Assembly: GCF_000143415.4 (NCBI RefSeq)
Contig: NW_003314282.1
Location: 412,791 to 476,790, forward strand
Length of the DNA: 64,000 nucleotides
Origin: Selaginella moellendorffii
Lineage: Eukaryota; Streptophyta; Lycopodiopsida; Selaginellales; Selaginellaceae
Reading direction: 5' to 3'
Shown here: piece by piece, positions 10,219 through 21,619 of the stretch
Layout of the letters: each line of letters opens with the position of its first letter
Numbering within the stretch: position 1 is the first letter of the stretch
Translations under genes and position numbers: made by a program
The notes under the pieces: generated by a model
The model's database searches: none
What the model was told of the DNA's origin: nothing
The model's input: the letters and a program-made list of their open reading frames with translations, nothing else

Positions 10219-11333
10219 TCGGGACCGAGACCGAGACCGAGGCCGAGGCCGAGACCGAGGCCGAGCCCGAGCCCGAGTCCGAGTCCGAGTTCGAGTCCGA
10301 GTCCGAGTCCGAGTCCGAGTCCGAGTCCGGAGCCTGAGAGGGTGAAAGCCCAAAGCGTTCGTCTCCCAGACCCTGGGGGGTTTGGTGAGCTCCAAAAGTA
10401 TAGTAGGGGGAGGACTGCAGTGGAGCCAGTTTGGCCAGGAAAGGCCAGTTTGGCCCAGGAAGGCCGGACCCAGTGTTGGGTGATGAGCTGCCCACTGGGA
10501 AGTCCAAGACTAGAGTGAACACGGACTGACAAGTGGGGTAGCTTGGTGAAGTGTTCAAGAGCCGACTCTAGTTCCCCCGGGAGATCGACTGGCCGATGCT
10601 CCCAGTCCAAGTGTGGGTGGCACTACCTACTTGGACACCTGTCGTGGCTCAACGGAACCTCGCTCTAAGCCCATGGCTAGAGCACCTAAAGGCGAAAGGC
10701 GAGGAGAGTACCCAGGTGGCTCGCGTAAGGCCACGGTGTTCCGAAATGTTGTCCCGAAGGCCCAGACTGTGGAAAGGAAGAGGAACAATCCTCTGGGGTA
10801 GTGACCAAGGACACAGTCGTGTGGTGGGGAAGTCCCAGAGGACCGTGGGACTTAGTGGTCGGGCCTGTGGGTCTTGATCCAGTGGCAGTGTTGGCAAACA
10901 CGGCCAGGGGCAGAAAGGGACTTGGTGGGGACTGACAGAGGGATATTGGGGAAGGCTATTCCCCTTGTCGGTGGGCATCCTAAGGATGCTAAGGAGTGGA
11001 TCTGAGATGACCACTCACGGATGGTTTGCCTAGTCTTGGAGAGCCAAGACTGTGATGCAAGTGGTATTGGACTACCAGTGTGGCAAAGGTGATTGGGCAT
11101 GGCCTTAGCGTAACGGGCTGCTATGTCGGTGGTACCTTTGAGTGTCGGTCATGGGATTGGACACGTGGAGCACTTGGACCAAGTGCAAATGTTGAGTGGC
11201 ATAGATGCCATTCTCGGGGCTAGCAAGTCCCAAGTCCTGGATTGGACTTATGGAGGTGGTGAATGAGACTCCTCCAAGTGGTCAGAGGTGTGGTTAAGTG
11301 ACTAAAGTAGAATGGAAAATTTAGTCGCTTACA
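9570..11333 (+). repeat. Left (5') LTR of element B
   Basis: This 1764-bp LTR begins TGTGAGACAC and ends AGTCGCTTACA. It holds a hexamer/dodecamer array (about 9797-10331). Long reading frames across it in several frames on both strands are repeat artefacts (Arg-Ser, Ser-Asp or Glu-Ser runs). Confidence 0.92.
9797..10331. repeat. GAGTCC/GAGACC tandem array in left B LTR
   Basis: About 530 bp of degenerate 6- and 12-bp units: GAGATGGAGTCC and GAGATGGACCC first, then GAGACC, then GAGTCC. The right LTR (15667-16199) differs from it by unit gains and losses. Confidence 0.9.
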
Positions 11334-11336
11334 ATT

Positions 11337-11348
11337 TGGTATCGGAGC
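11337..11348 (+). other. Primer-binding site of element B
   Basis: TGGTATCGGAGC, three bases after the left LTR. It differs at one position from the plant consensus complementary to initiator tRNA-Met (TGGTATCAGAGC, recalled), which primes minus-strand synthesis. Confidence 0.8.
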
Positions 11349-14300
11349 TGTTCCTTAGTCCGACTTTTATTGGTGCTCAAGTATATCACCACTAGTGTTG
11401 GCATCGGAAGGTCTGAGGAGGGGGCCTATCCTTGAGGAGTAGCAAGTCGGGAAGACATGGCTCTCCATTACAGTTCATGTGTGAACTTGTAGACGAGGTG
11501 GTGGATAGAAAAGGGCCAATAATGGAACGACTTTGGGATCTTGGGAACAGTGCAAGGTTTTCCTCATTGAGTTGAGGATGTGATCCGGATGAGCATTTGT
11601 CTCAGCAAATTGGCTAAGGTAGTTGTGGTAAACAACTATAGTTGGGATCACGGGAAAGATAAAGACTCCAAAGCAATAAAGGAGTCACAAGATTATCCTC
11701 ATATAGTTGAGGTTGGTGCTCATGAATGTGAGACCAGAAGTAATGACCGTGGGAGGTCAAATACGGAAGAGGACTCAAGTCCTTGAAAAGGTAGCCGGGG
11801 CTACCACTAATAAATGCTGGAACAACCCAAGGAGTTGGGGGTGTATTAAGTGGATGAGTTGGTGTTCTCATCACATGGACAAGTAGTCCTAAGGGGCAAA
11901 GGTTGCCCCCAGAGAACAAAATCAAGTGTCGGAGTAACACTTGTGAAAATAGTCATTTTGAATAGGATAGGAATGCAGAAGTGTATTCCAGTGAGCTAGT
12001 GCCTCACAAGTAGGACCTTACGGGTTTGTGGATTAACCAAGTCCAAAACTGCTGGATGACTCAAGTAGAGTCAACAGATGGTCCTAAAAGGACTGATGGA
12101 AGCATTTGGACTGAGGTGTGTTGTACCCCACAAAGGATGGGGGGGGATCATAGGATCCAAGGATGAGAACAGAGGGTATCTCATCGATGGCAAAATGTGC
12201 CATGCTAAAGTTATGGGAAAGGTGTTCCCAGAAGAAAACAACTTCGACATAAAGTTGTGTGTGACCTCTATGGTGCAGTGCTAACGGATGGTTGGCATGA
12301 GAAAGAGCGGTGTTGGTCTTGGCAAAGACTTAGACACGAAGGGGAAATGTCATAGAGGTAGGCTCGTGGAGCCGATGGTGTGGAGACACCAAATGTGCCA
12401 AGGTGTGATACCTTGAGGCTATGTTGGTGGGTTCATGAGAACCCCTTGCCAAAGGAATCCCAATGGAAATGGGAATAGCATAGCCTAAGTTGCAGAGCAT
12501 GCAGTTGGAGTGTGGTGACCCAGATAATGATGGAGGTGTGAAAGCACCAAGCAATGAGTTGTAGGACTTGACAACTATGAGGCAACTAAGCAAGAGGTGC
12601 AAAATAACTGGTTAAACGGGTAGAAGGTAGCTACCCAAGACTTCTTAATAGCATAGGGAAGTTGGATATACCCTTATGGGGGATAAGTTGCTTGTGTTGC
12701 GATATAGTAAGTCAATGTCATAAAAGGAAATACTCATTGTCAAGAAAGCCCATCATTGGGACACCCGAACACTGTAGAACACCAGAGGGTGGTGTTTGAT
12801 ATCACGAGGGCAATGGATAAAGCCCAAGGGACTAAGTCCCTAGCGAATGATGGATAGAAGGTGCTATCCAAATGTCTAAGGTTGCGGAGACAGGAGAGGA
12901 CTGTCTACCCGAGTTGGACAAAGCCAAAAATGGAATTTTGGCAAGGCTAATGATGGGCATGTAAAGGCCCATAAGCAACAATGTAATCCCAGTGTGTGGG
13001 ATTATAAGGTGAGCATACCCGGATTGAGGAACCACTCCCTAGGCTATTGGGTAGGTTCATCCCTAAGAATACTTGCTAAAGCATGATAGAAAGTGCAAAG
13101 CTATCCTCCTGGTCTGGAGGAGAATGACCAAAGGAAAGGTGTGAAGCCAAAAAGCAAAAAGTAAGGGGATAGAACCGAACCGTAGGAATCAAAGTGCATA
13201 ACCAAGGTTGGTTATGCCAGCTGGGAGTGGAGAATCCAGTGGGGGCTCGAGGGTGTTGCCGCTAGCAACCGTGATGCCATGGAGAGTCTAAAATATAGAA
13301 TTGTCCATGTTAGACTATGTGGCATTTGGAAGGCTTGCAAAAAGGGAGGCCTTAGCAAGCTGAGGGACAGAGTTCCTTCAAGGTTCCCAAAAACGATTCT
13401 AGGTAGCTTAGTACCTAGAAAGGCCAAGTGTAAATGGTTCATAGAACGCGCGAAATCAGAGTGGCGCAGCAGAAGCGTGGTCTTGAAGCTTGCCATGAGG
13501 CAAGGCTATCAAGGTTAGGGAAGTAGTTCCCGAGTGTTCAAAGAGAGGGCTTTGAACGAAAGTCGATGGTCAAGGACTTTCACGCTTATGCAGGAACCAT
13601 GTTACAGTGGTCGGAGGACTTGCCAAGCGAGATTGGCACGTCAGGGGAACAAATACCCTAGTTAAAGGTGATAACTTCAAAAAGGGTGGGCCATGGGGCC
13701 GAGCATGGAGGAGTCCATGCATGATCACAGACATGTCAAGTGAGAGGACTTGGCAGTGTGGAGGAACTAGGTTCCTAAACTGTGATCTGTAGCGCACTTT
13801 AAAAATAAGTTGGTGCACCGGCGTGGGGAGTCATGCCAGGCATCTTGTGTGATGCCGTCCGTAGATGCATATACGGAGGTTGGGTTCGAGTCCCGACCCT
13901 CTAGTGCTTGGGTTCGAGTCCCAAATCACTAGGGCGTGGTGATGGTTTGGAATATGAGGACACTCATATTTCGGTGGTCATGGACTCTCAGTGGGGAGAC
14001 TGGTTTGGGCACACTGCCAAGCGAGGGATGCCTCGGAGTCGTGATGCACGGTTAGATTGCTTAGTGTGAAAGCTCAGCATATCTAACTTGAACACTTTGG
14101 TGCAAGTGGCACCAAGGTCGTGGTGAGTGAGATGGGGACACCTAATCTCAGTTGCTATGAACCCTTGGCCGTAAGGGCTAGCTTGGGTGCACCGCCAAGT
14201 GTGGGGGATGCCCCCGGGGTTATAGTCAACAACTTGGAGGTCTAGAAGACCAAGTACCTCTTGGCAACTCTGTTAAGGTGCCAAGGTGAGATCACCAGGT

Positions 14301-15422
14301 GATCTTATGGCCAGATAAGGACAAGGTCCTTGGTTGGCTAAGGAATGAAGTTCCTGGTTCAAAATGTTGAAATTGAACTGTTTAAGGTGGTGTGGCTTGG
14401 TCGTGATGACCAAGTGGGAAGAGCACCTAAGGGAAATAAACTATGTCCGTGCGATGGCATAGTGAGTCCGAGGAAAGTAGTCTCTATAAAAGACCCATGG
14501 GAGGGTCACGAAGTTGGGCCGTGGATAGAGCCCATAGCAGAAGATGCTAAAGAGACGTACTAGGGGTGAACATCCTCCGGACTTGGCAAAGAAGAGTCTT
14601 TGCTATGGAACCGAAACAATACCTCAAGGAGGGAGGTAGAGATTCGATGGTGCTTGGTGCAACAATCAATGGATAGGAGCAAAAGATGAGTGGCCAAGAT
14701 AGGGCCGTGGAATCCCTTGGAAGGAATCCAAGTGACAAAGTTAGGCGAGAAACACTAATGTGTTGGATGCTAACAAGTTGCGGGAAAGGAAGTGTGTTTC
14801 CAAGGAGGGATTCCGAAATGCTCCGATTTGGCGAAAGTGGAAGCTCCAAGGGAGGGAGCGGTAAGATAGCCAAATGATAGGGCCATGAACAGCCCTAGCA
14901 CAAAGTATGATAACTGGAACTTTGGCACGAAATAGAAGAGAGGATGATGGTGCCCTCGAGTAGAGAACTTCCTAGGATGGGAAGTGGAGTTGCACAAAAG
15001 GTGCAAGGCAAGGTGTTGGAGACACCTAGGGAATTGACTTCCAAAAGTCAAAAGGGTAAAAGTTTCAAGGTGCAAAACGTTCAATAGATGGAAATTGAGA
15101 CTACTCTAGAAGGAGTAGTGGGATTGACTTAGAGAAGGGTCTCTAAGAGGTTTAGCGGGAACTAAACCAATAAAAGGAGAGAACCACTACATGTGGTCCA
15201 ATCAGTCTCTAAGTTGGAGAGACTACCCTCCTTAGAGGATGGGCAAGGCATGGTGAGCCTTTGGTGTCAAACCATTGAAGAATATGCAAAAGGCATGGTG
15301 AGCCTTCAATATCAAACCCTTGACAAATATTGGCTAGGTGCCAAGGATGGAAATGGTAACACGTGCGAGTGTTACTTTATAAAATGGTTTACCGTTCGAT
15401 GAGGACATCGAACTTCGTCTAT
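11349..15422 (+). other. Non-coding internal region of element B
   Basis: About 4.1 kb with only short random open frames and no retroviral motif. At about 13850-14040, and again at about 14140-14230, it resembles the untranslated 3' internal tail of element C (6250-6560, minus strand): a GGTTGGGTTCGAGTCCC segment, then CTAGGGCGTGGTG, then a GGACAC...GGGGATGCC block. The region probably holds packaging signals and spacer. Confidence 0.75.
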
Positions 15423-15434
15423 GGGTGGTGGAGT

Positions 15435-17203
15435 TGTGAGACACAAAATCCCTAGGCCCCAAAGTGGAGCTGGAAGGGCGCCACATGGTAGTGGCTGAAG
15501 CGAGAGCCAAACGAGCGTTACACGTTTGGACCAAAAGCTCCGACTTGAAAAGTCAAGAGCGGGAGTGGAACTCCCAACGAAGTGCTCGAGGAACGAGCAC
15601 AAAGCGAGCAAAAGGCGAGGCTCCAAAAAAGGGACCCAAAAGGGCTAACACATGACACGTGGGAGAGTCCGAGACGGACCTGAGTTGGAGTCCGAAGTGG
15701 AGTCCGAGATGGACCCGAGTTGGAGTCCGAAGTGGAGTCCGAGATGGACCCGAGATGGAGTCCGAGAAGGAGTCCGAAGTGGAGTCCGAGGTGGACCCGA
15801 GATGGACCCGAAGTGGAGTCCGAGATGGACCCGAGATGGAGTCCGAGATGGAGTCCGAGGTGGACCTGAGATGGACCCGAAATGGAGTCCGAGATGGAGT
15901 CCGAGATGGACCCGAGATGGAGTCCGAGATGGAGTCCGAGGTGGACCCGAGATGGACCCGAAATGGAGTCCGAGATGGAGTCCGAGATGGAGTCCGAGAT
16001 GGAGTCCGAGATGGACCCGAGATGGAGTCCGAAGTCGAGACCGACAGCAGGACCGAGACCGAGACCGAGACCAAGACCGAGATCGGGACCGAGACCGAGA
16101 CCGAGACCGAGGCCGAGGCCGAGACCGAGGCCGAGCCCGAGCCCGAGTCCAAGTCCGAGTCCGAGTCCGAGTCCGAGTCCGAGTCCGAGTCCGAGTCCGG
16201 AGCCTGAGAGGGTGAAAGCCCAAAGCGTTCGTCTCCCAGACCCTGGGGGGTTTGGTGAGCTCCAAAAGTATAGTAGGGGGAGGACTGCAGTGGAGCCAGT
16301 TTGGCCAGGAAAGGCCAGTTTGGCCCAGGAAGGCCGGACCCAGTGTTGGGTGATGAGCTGCCCACTGGGAAGTCCAAGACTAGAGTGAACACGGACTGAC
16401 AAGTGGGGTAGCTTGGTGAAGTGTTCAAGAGCCGACTCTAGTTCCCCCGGGAGATCGACTGGCCGATGCTCCCAGTCCAAGTGTGGGTGGCACTACCTAC
16501 TTGGACACCTGTCGTGGCTCAACGGAACCTCGCTCTAAGCCCATGGCTAGAGCACCTAAAGGCGAAAGGCGAGGAGAGTACCCAGGTGGCTCGCGTAAGG
16601 CCACGGTGTTCCGAAATGTTGTCCCGAAGGCCCAGACTGTGGAAAGGAAGAGGAACAATCCTCTGGGGTAGTGACCAAGGACACAGTCGTGTGGTGGGGA
16701 AGTCCCAGAGGACCGTGGGACTTAGTGGTCGGGCCTGTGGGTCTTGATCCAGTGGCAGTGTTGGCAAACACGGCCAGGGGCAGAAAGGGACTTGGTGGGG
16801 ACTGACAGAGGGATATTGGGGAAGGCTATTCCCCTTGTCGGTGGGCATCCTAAGGATGCTAAGGAGTGGATCTGAGATGACCACTCACGGATGGTTTGCC
16901 TAGTCTTGGAGAGCCAAGACTGTGATGCAAGTGGTATTGGACTACCAGTGTGGCAAAGGTGATTGGGCATGGCCTTAGCGTAACGGGCTGCTATGTCGGT
17001 GGTACCTTTGAGTGTCGGTCATGGGATTGGACACGTGGAGCACTTGGACCAAGTGCAAATGTTGAGTGGCATAGATGCCATTCTCGGGGCTAGCAAGTCC
17101 CAAGTCCTGGATTGGACTTATGGAGGTGGTGAATGAGACTCCTCCAAGTGGTCAGAGGTGTGGTTAAGTGACTAAAGTAGAATGGAAAATTTAGTCGCTT
17201 ACA
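15435..17203 (+). repeat. Right (3') LTR of element B
   Basis: 1769 bp. From about 16200 to its end it looks identical to 10331-11333. The polypurine tract GGGTGGTGGAGT lies immediately before it and CCCCG immediately after it. Confidence 0.92.
15667..16199. repeat. GAGTCC/GAGACC tandem array in right B LTR
   Basis: Same low-complexity array as 9797-10331, with small unit rearrangements and scattered transitions. Confidence 0.88.
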
Positions 17204-17208
17204 CCCCG

Positions 17209-19054
17209 CTGGTAGCTCCTCCGGCATGGTATCCTGGAATTGGTCTAGCACCTGCTAGATCACTAAAGGTACTTCTTCCGTTCTTGTCTTTTTGTCACTC
17301 TTCACCGAGAGTAAGCACAAAAAGGCTGCCTTAGTTCCTTTAGTGAGTTGTCCTCTCGTGAACACCAGGTTTAAGCATGACTCTTTGGCCTTGCTTTGCC
17401 CTACCTTTAGATCTTGGGCCTCCACCCTAGATCTTCTTCCTTGGGCATTCGCCAATACCACAAGGTTCCTACCTTGTCCATGCAGGGCTACCACGAATCG
17501 ATTAAACCAATCCATTCCGAAGATCACGTCAAATCCCGCCATGTCCAAGACGGTGAAATCCATGTCCACTTCCCATGTCCCCACTTCGACTCTCGCTTGT
17601 CGAAGTACCTCATCAGTGCTTTGGCTACCTTGAACAAACTCTATAGTCCTTGGTTCGCCTAGCCGCTGCACCGTTAGTCCGGCTTGCCGGACTATGTCTG
17701 CAGCCACAAAATTATCCGAAGCACCCGTGTCAATAAGGATCTTAACAAAGCTACCTCTGAGCTTCCCTTGGAGGGCTAGTAGATGTCGCGAACGACTCTC
17801 TACCAAAGTTGTTCGTGTAATGAGTAACTTTGAGTTAGGGACTGAATCACATACCTCAGTTTGGACTTCACCCGACTTGATGGCCATATTGGCTCTGGCC
17901 TTCTTCGGGTAGGGACATTCCCTCGAGAAGTGTCCCGCTTCGCCGCAGTTGTAGCATACGTTGTTTCCCACGCTGCTATACGACTTGACCTTCTTATCCG
18001 TGGGTTTGTCTTTTTTCGCTTGACTCCCCCACGTACTCGCTCGCTGGCTACCGGATTTGCCTTTCCGGAACCCCGAGGACTCATTCTTAGAGAAACTCTT
18101 TTTGAATTTCCCCTTGCTATACGTTCCCCTTGGTTTGGCCCCTTTGCTAAATGTGGATCCCGACCCCGTCGTGTTCCCCTTTCGCAGGTTATCGTTGAAA
18201 TGCACCTTGATGGCCGCATCCAACACTTCCTTGTAGTTGGTCGGGTTCCACCGCATCACCTCACCACGAGCCCAGGTTTGCAAACCTGATATGAAGGCAT
18301 GGAACGCATCCATATCCCCCATGTCCGTGACAAGTATCCTCTTTGCCATGAACCCATTCACATATTCCTGGATGGTTCCAGTCTGCTTCAGCCTACTCAA
18401 CTCATCTCTCAGATGCAGAGTGGCATTCGGAGGAACGTATGTTGCGCGGATCCTCGCTTTCATCATGTCCCAAGTGGCCACTGGTCCTTCGTTGGCCTCC
18501 GTCGTTCTCCACCAAGACTTGGCATTATCTGCCAAGTATGGTTTTGCACATGGGACCTTCTCCTAGCTCGGTAACCGCAACGCTCGGAAGTAGTCCTCCA
18601 TATCGTAAAACCAATCCTCCACCACCTTATAGTCGTTCACTCCCTTGAAGACCGGTGGGGGCCTTGGTTTGTACTTGGGAACTGCCTGAGGGATTGATTC
18701 TACTTCGGTCTGTTCGACCTTGTCTGGTTTTGCCTCAGTCCCGGCCGAAAGATCCGCACCTTCTGCGCTACCAGCATCCGCAGTCTTTTTCTTTTTCTTC
18801 CGCCTCTCGTCACGCTTTAGCTTGCGTACGAGAGTTTCCAGCAGGGCATTAGTCTGTGCCAACTGTCCTTCTAGCACGTCCAATCGAGCCTTGGATGACC
18901 GAACCTCGCCACCGGACTCCTGTTTGGAAGTTTCCTCACTAGAGTCCTCCTCATGCAAGGATTCCTCATCCATAGCCTCTTGTTCGACTGGAGGCTCCAG
19001 CTCCGGCGGAGGTTCCATCTCCGCCTGGGTTCGCTTACGCCCTGCCCTTGCCAT
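17209..19054 (-). pseudogene. gag: Element C gag and protease
   Basis: Starts at ATG 19054, about 45 bases after the primer-binding site. The N-terminus is acidic then Lys-rich (KRDERRKKKKK). A gag capsid region follows (VFKGVNDYKVVEDWFYDMEDYF; DNAKSWWRTTEANEGP), then a CCHC knuckle near 17930-17970 (CYNCGEAGHFSREC) and an aspartic protease (ILIDTGASDNFV near 17735). The frame continues into pol with no frameshift, so gag-pol was one polyprotein. A TAG at 18563-18565 splits the capsid, and a TAG at 17252-17254 lies just before element B cuts the frame at 17208; each is a likely CAG-to-TAG change. Dead copy. Confidence 0.87.
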
Positions 19055-19098
19055 CTCCCAGCAATCCGCCTCTATCCTTCGCTAGAACTGAGATAAAG

Positions 19099-19110
19099 GC
19101 TTCGATACCA
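19099..19110 (-). other. Primer-binding site of element C
   Basis: The minus strand reads TGGTATCGAAGC, three bases internal to the 5' LTR, close to the initiator tRNA-Met-type primer site and to the site of element B. Confidence 0.75.
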
Positions 19111-19113
19111 AAT

Positions 19114-20265
19114 TGTAAGCCACAAATTTTTCCTTTCCAATTTGCCAGCTTACCTCATCTATCCGTCCAACACCGCCTTGGCTTTTGCTAAGTTCCCTTG
19201 CCAAGGTTCTCACCTATGGTACCAACTCCTACTTGGTCTCAGCTACTCACTGCACGAGCAACGGAGTGTTAGCCATCAATCCACGGATTCCCAAATCACT
19301 CCCAATCCCCCTCCCCGGGTTAGACTGGACTTAAGGTTCGGCTACACTCCCCGCAAGTACAAGCAGCCAAGCACACCAAGCTTCCAGGTTCCTAACATCC
19401 TTTGGTACCACAAGACTTGATCATGGGACCCTCTAAATCCCAAGTCTTGAGTGTAACACTTGCTTCGGGACGCTGGGGCGAAACACCGTGGCCTAGCGGC
19501 CCGGTATGGGTACCTCTCGCCCCCCACTTCCATCCCGAAGGAAGGCCCAAGCCCCTAGGAAGGGCGAGGACCAATGAGCTGCATGGTACTCAAGTGGGGC
19601 ACCACTCCACATGAGCCAGGAGCACCGCAATCGGTTTCCCTTTCGGGAGTGGGAGCTGCTCTTGAGCACTTCCTTGGATGGCCCCTCCGGCACCAGCCAA
19701 GTCCATGCTCACTCCCACCCAAGGCCCCTCGGTCCCAGTCTCAACCTCAAGTCAGTTTGGAAGCCCAACTGGAGAGTCCCTTCAAAACTGGTTCCTGAAC
19801 CTCACTATCCCTACTATACTTTTGGAACCCCCTGCAGCCCCCCCCCCCCCCCTGGGAGACGCACGCTTTGGGCTTTCACCCCTTGACCCGTATTAGTATT
19901 TGGACTTAGTCTCTGGCTCGATCTCGGACCCGATTTCAGATCCGACTTCGGATTCGGGTTCGGACTTGATCACGGACTCGATCTCGGACCTGATCTCGGA
20001 CCCGACCTCGGACTCGACCTCGGACTCGGTCTCGGACCCGATTTCGGATCTCGGACTCCGTCTCGAACTCGGTCTCGAACTCGGACTCGAACTCGGTCCC
20101 CGAGTCGGTCTCGGACTCGATTCCGGACTCTATCTCGAACTCGGTCCTAGAGTCGGTCTTGGACTCGATCTTCGACTTGGTCCCATCCGATGAACTCTTT
20201 GTCATTTTGGTCATGCTTTCGGGGTTCCTTTAGCCTACGACACCTCGGCGAGTTGGTTCCTTACA
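19114..20265 (-). repeat. 5' LTR of element C
   Basis: 1152 bp, partner of 5093-6240. A longer C run (about 19838-19850) and scattered transitions separate the two. It includes the hexamer array at 19911-20185. Confidence 0.9.
19911..20185. repeat. Hexamer array inside C 5' LTR
   Basis: Same TCGGAC/TCGATC array as 5886-6160, stop-free in several frames, low complexity. Confidence 0.82.
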
Positions 20266-20270
20266 GATAC

Positions 20271-21068
20271 TTCCTCCTCAATCGAGTGGTGTTCCAGCAT
20301 TCTTGTCTAGAGCGGATTCTTTCGGATAATGGTCCTGCATTTATGGCTGAGGTATTTCATGTTTTGACATCTCGGTTGGGGATACGCCACACTTTTACGA
20401 GTGCTTATCATCCACAATCAGACGGTCTGGTGGAACGGCTCGTTCGGACATTCAAAGGGATGATTTCGAAGTATGTGAACTTTCAGCATTCGGATTGGGA
20501 TGGTTATTTGCCGTCTCTTCGGTATGCCTATGTCACAGGGGTACAGAGTTCTATTGGTGCTTCACCATATAAACTTCTATATGGTTATGATCTAATATTA
20601 CCAACAGAGTTGGGTTTACCTTCGCGATTGCCACGAGCTCCTGATGCTAGGTCATGGGATTAGTATTTGACAAGCATTCTTCCACTTGTCCGAGCAAAGT
20701 CTGCCGAACACTTAGGCCGCGTACAAGTGGGACAACAACGGTGCTACAACTCCCATCATCGTCCACCTGCGGAGTACAAAGTGGATGATTTGGTGTTAGT
20801 CTGTTTTCCCCATCTTACGGTACGTGGTTTATCTAAGGGGCTCCTTGCGCAGTGGAAAGGACCGTATTGGGTGTTGCAGCAAGTTGGACCGCAAGTTTAT
20901 GAGGTTCGGCATGACGTTCAGCAGGCCAATCCTCCAGAGATTGTGAATGTGCAGCGGTTAAAACGCTTCATACAAAGGGATCAGGAGCAGTTAATACCGT
21001 CTACAGATCCGCCGATGCCTCCTCCTGACGTTCCTCCAGATCCCGACCCATGTACAAGAGAACCCTGA
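20271..21068 (+). pseudogene. pol: Element A integrase C-terminal part
   Basis: Continues the integrase frame broken at 5092. It holds the second catalytic Asp (ERILSDNGPAF) and the conserved AYHPQSDGLVERL block with the catalytic Glu, then a region typical of Ty3 integrase C-termini (DLVLVCFPHL, AQWKGPYWVLQQVGPQVYEV, a GPY-type module). An in-frame TAG at 20661-20663 splits it (CAG-to-TAG). It ends at a TGA at 21066-21068, after a Pro-rich tail and before the polypurine tract. No intron-like gap occurs in A's HPQSDG motif, unlike in element C. Confidence 0.85.
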
Positions 21069-21085
21069 CGGCCTTCCATTATTCC

Positions 21086-21097
21086 GAGAGGAGGGGA
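21086..21097 (+). other. Polypurine tract of element A
   Basis: GAGAGGAGGGGA, four bases before the right LTR; the likely plus-strand primer. Confidence 0.7.
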
Positions 21098-21100
21098 TGA

Positions 21101-21274
21101 TGTGAGGGCCAAGTGTACGGCTACAATGCCGTATACTAATATTAGCATAGTGGATTTTGGTAGCCGTCGGATTGGTTTCAATCCGGACCACTCGCTCCTG
21201 TATATAAGCTAGGGTTTTTGGGCTAATTGATATGCACATTTCTGTATTCCTGTTCCATATTCCATGCACTCACA
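21101..21274 (+). repeat. Right (3') LTR of element A
   Basis: 174 bp, TGTGAGGG...CACTCACA, TATATAA at 21201-21207. Followed by GTGC at 21275-21278, which matches 1082-1085. Confidence 0.9.
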
Positions 21275-21619
21275 GTGCTTATTATTTATTAATCATATCG
21301 ATCAATTAGGAGATTATAATTATAAAAATGTTTATAATTTATAAACAAGAGATTAATTATTACATAGAATAATTAGAATATACTAGAAAGTGTTTATAGA
21401 TTATAAACATGTTTATAATTTATAAATACACCATTAATCTAAATGAAAAACAACCATTAGATGGTAGAATATCCCAAAATATCAAGTATATTCTAGGTAT
21501 ATTCATTACCCTAATTTGTTTTAAAAATTAATAAAAATAAAATATTTATAATATTATAAATTTTTAAATAATATTTAAAATTATTTTGCATATGTAAAGT
21601 TTGTAAATACATGTATTAC

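Larger units (their letters stand above)
9570..17203 (+). mobile_element. Element B: non-autonomous LTR retrotransposon (LARD-like)
   Basis: Two LTRs of 1764 and 1769 bp flank about 4.1 kb of internal DNA (11334-15434) with no gag, protease, RT or integrase motif. All replication signals are present: a CCCCG target duplication, TGTGAG...CTTACA ends, a primer-binding site at 11337-11348 and a polypurine tract at 15423-15434. Large retrotransposon derivatives (LARDs) have this layout and borrow proteins from relatives. The polypurine tract, LTR arrays and an internal tail at about 13850-14230 match element C, so C-type chromoviruses are the likely helpers. The last kilobase of the LTRs looks identical, so this is the youngest insertion of the nest. 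Confidence 0.9.
5093..20265 (-). mobile_element. Element C: chromovirus (Ty3/gypsy), interrupted by element B
   Basis: A minus-strand Ty3 element of about 7.5 kb without the nested element B. It has LTRs of about 1.15 kb at 19114-20265 (5') and 5093-6240 (3'), a primer-binding site at 19099-19110 and a purine-rich tract at 6241-6252. Its proteins run gag-protease (19054-17209) then RT, RNase H, integrase and chromodomain (9564-6643). The C-terminal chromodomain places it among chromoviruses. In-frame stops at 18563-18565, 17252-17254 and 6880-6882 are each one C-to-T step from a Gln codon, so this copy is inactive. Two intron-like gaps interrupt pol (see 7495-7541 and 7025-7076). The LTRs differ by about 2 percent, mostly transitions, by eye. 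Confidence 0.92.
1086..21274 (+). mobile_element. Element A: Ty3/gypsy LTR retrotransposon, interrupted by element C
   Basis: This is a complete but degenerate Ty3-type element, about 5.0 kb once the nested insertion is discounted. It has 174-bp LTRs, gag with a CCHC knuckle, then protease, reverse transcriptase, RNase H and integrase in Ty3 order. A GTGC target-site duplication lies at 1082-1085 and 21275-21278. Element C sits in the integrase between duplicated GATAC sites (5088-5092 and 20266-20270); the pol frame on both sides agrees when C and one GATAC are discounted. At least eight in-frame stops are present, each one C-to-T change from CAG, CAA or CGA. LTRs differ at only about four or five positions by eye. 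No chromodomain is seen. The element cannot make its own proteins now. Confidence 0.92.

Noticed and set aside
9653-10558. Long open frames of 180-355 codons on both strands across the B LTR
   Set aside because: They arise from a stop-free 6/12-bp array and its LTR flanks, exist in several frames on both strands at once, and repeat in the second LTR. No domain is present.
13880-13925. tRNA gene in element B
   Set aside because: Only B-box-like motifs; no cloverleaf with acceptor and anticodon stems could be drawn.
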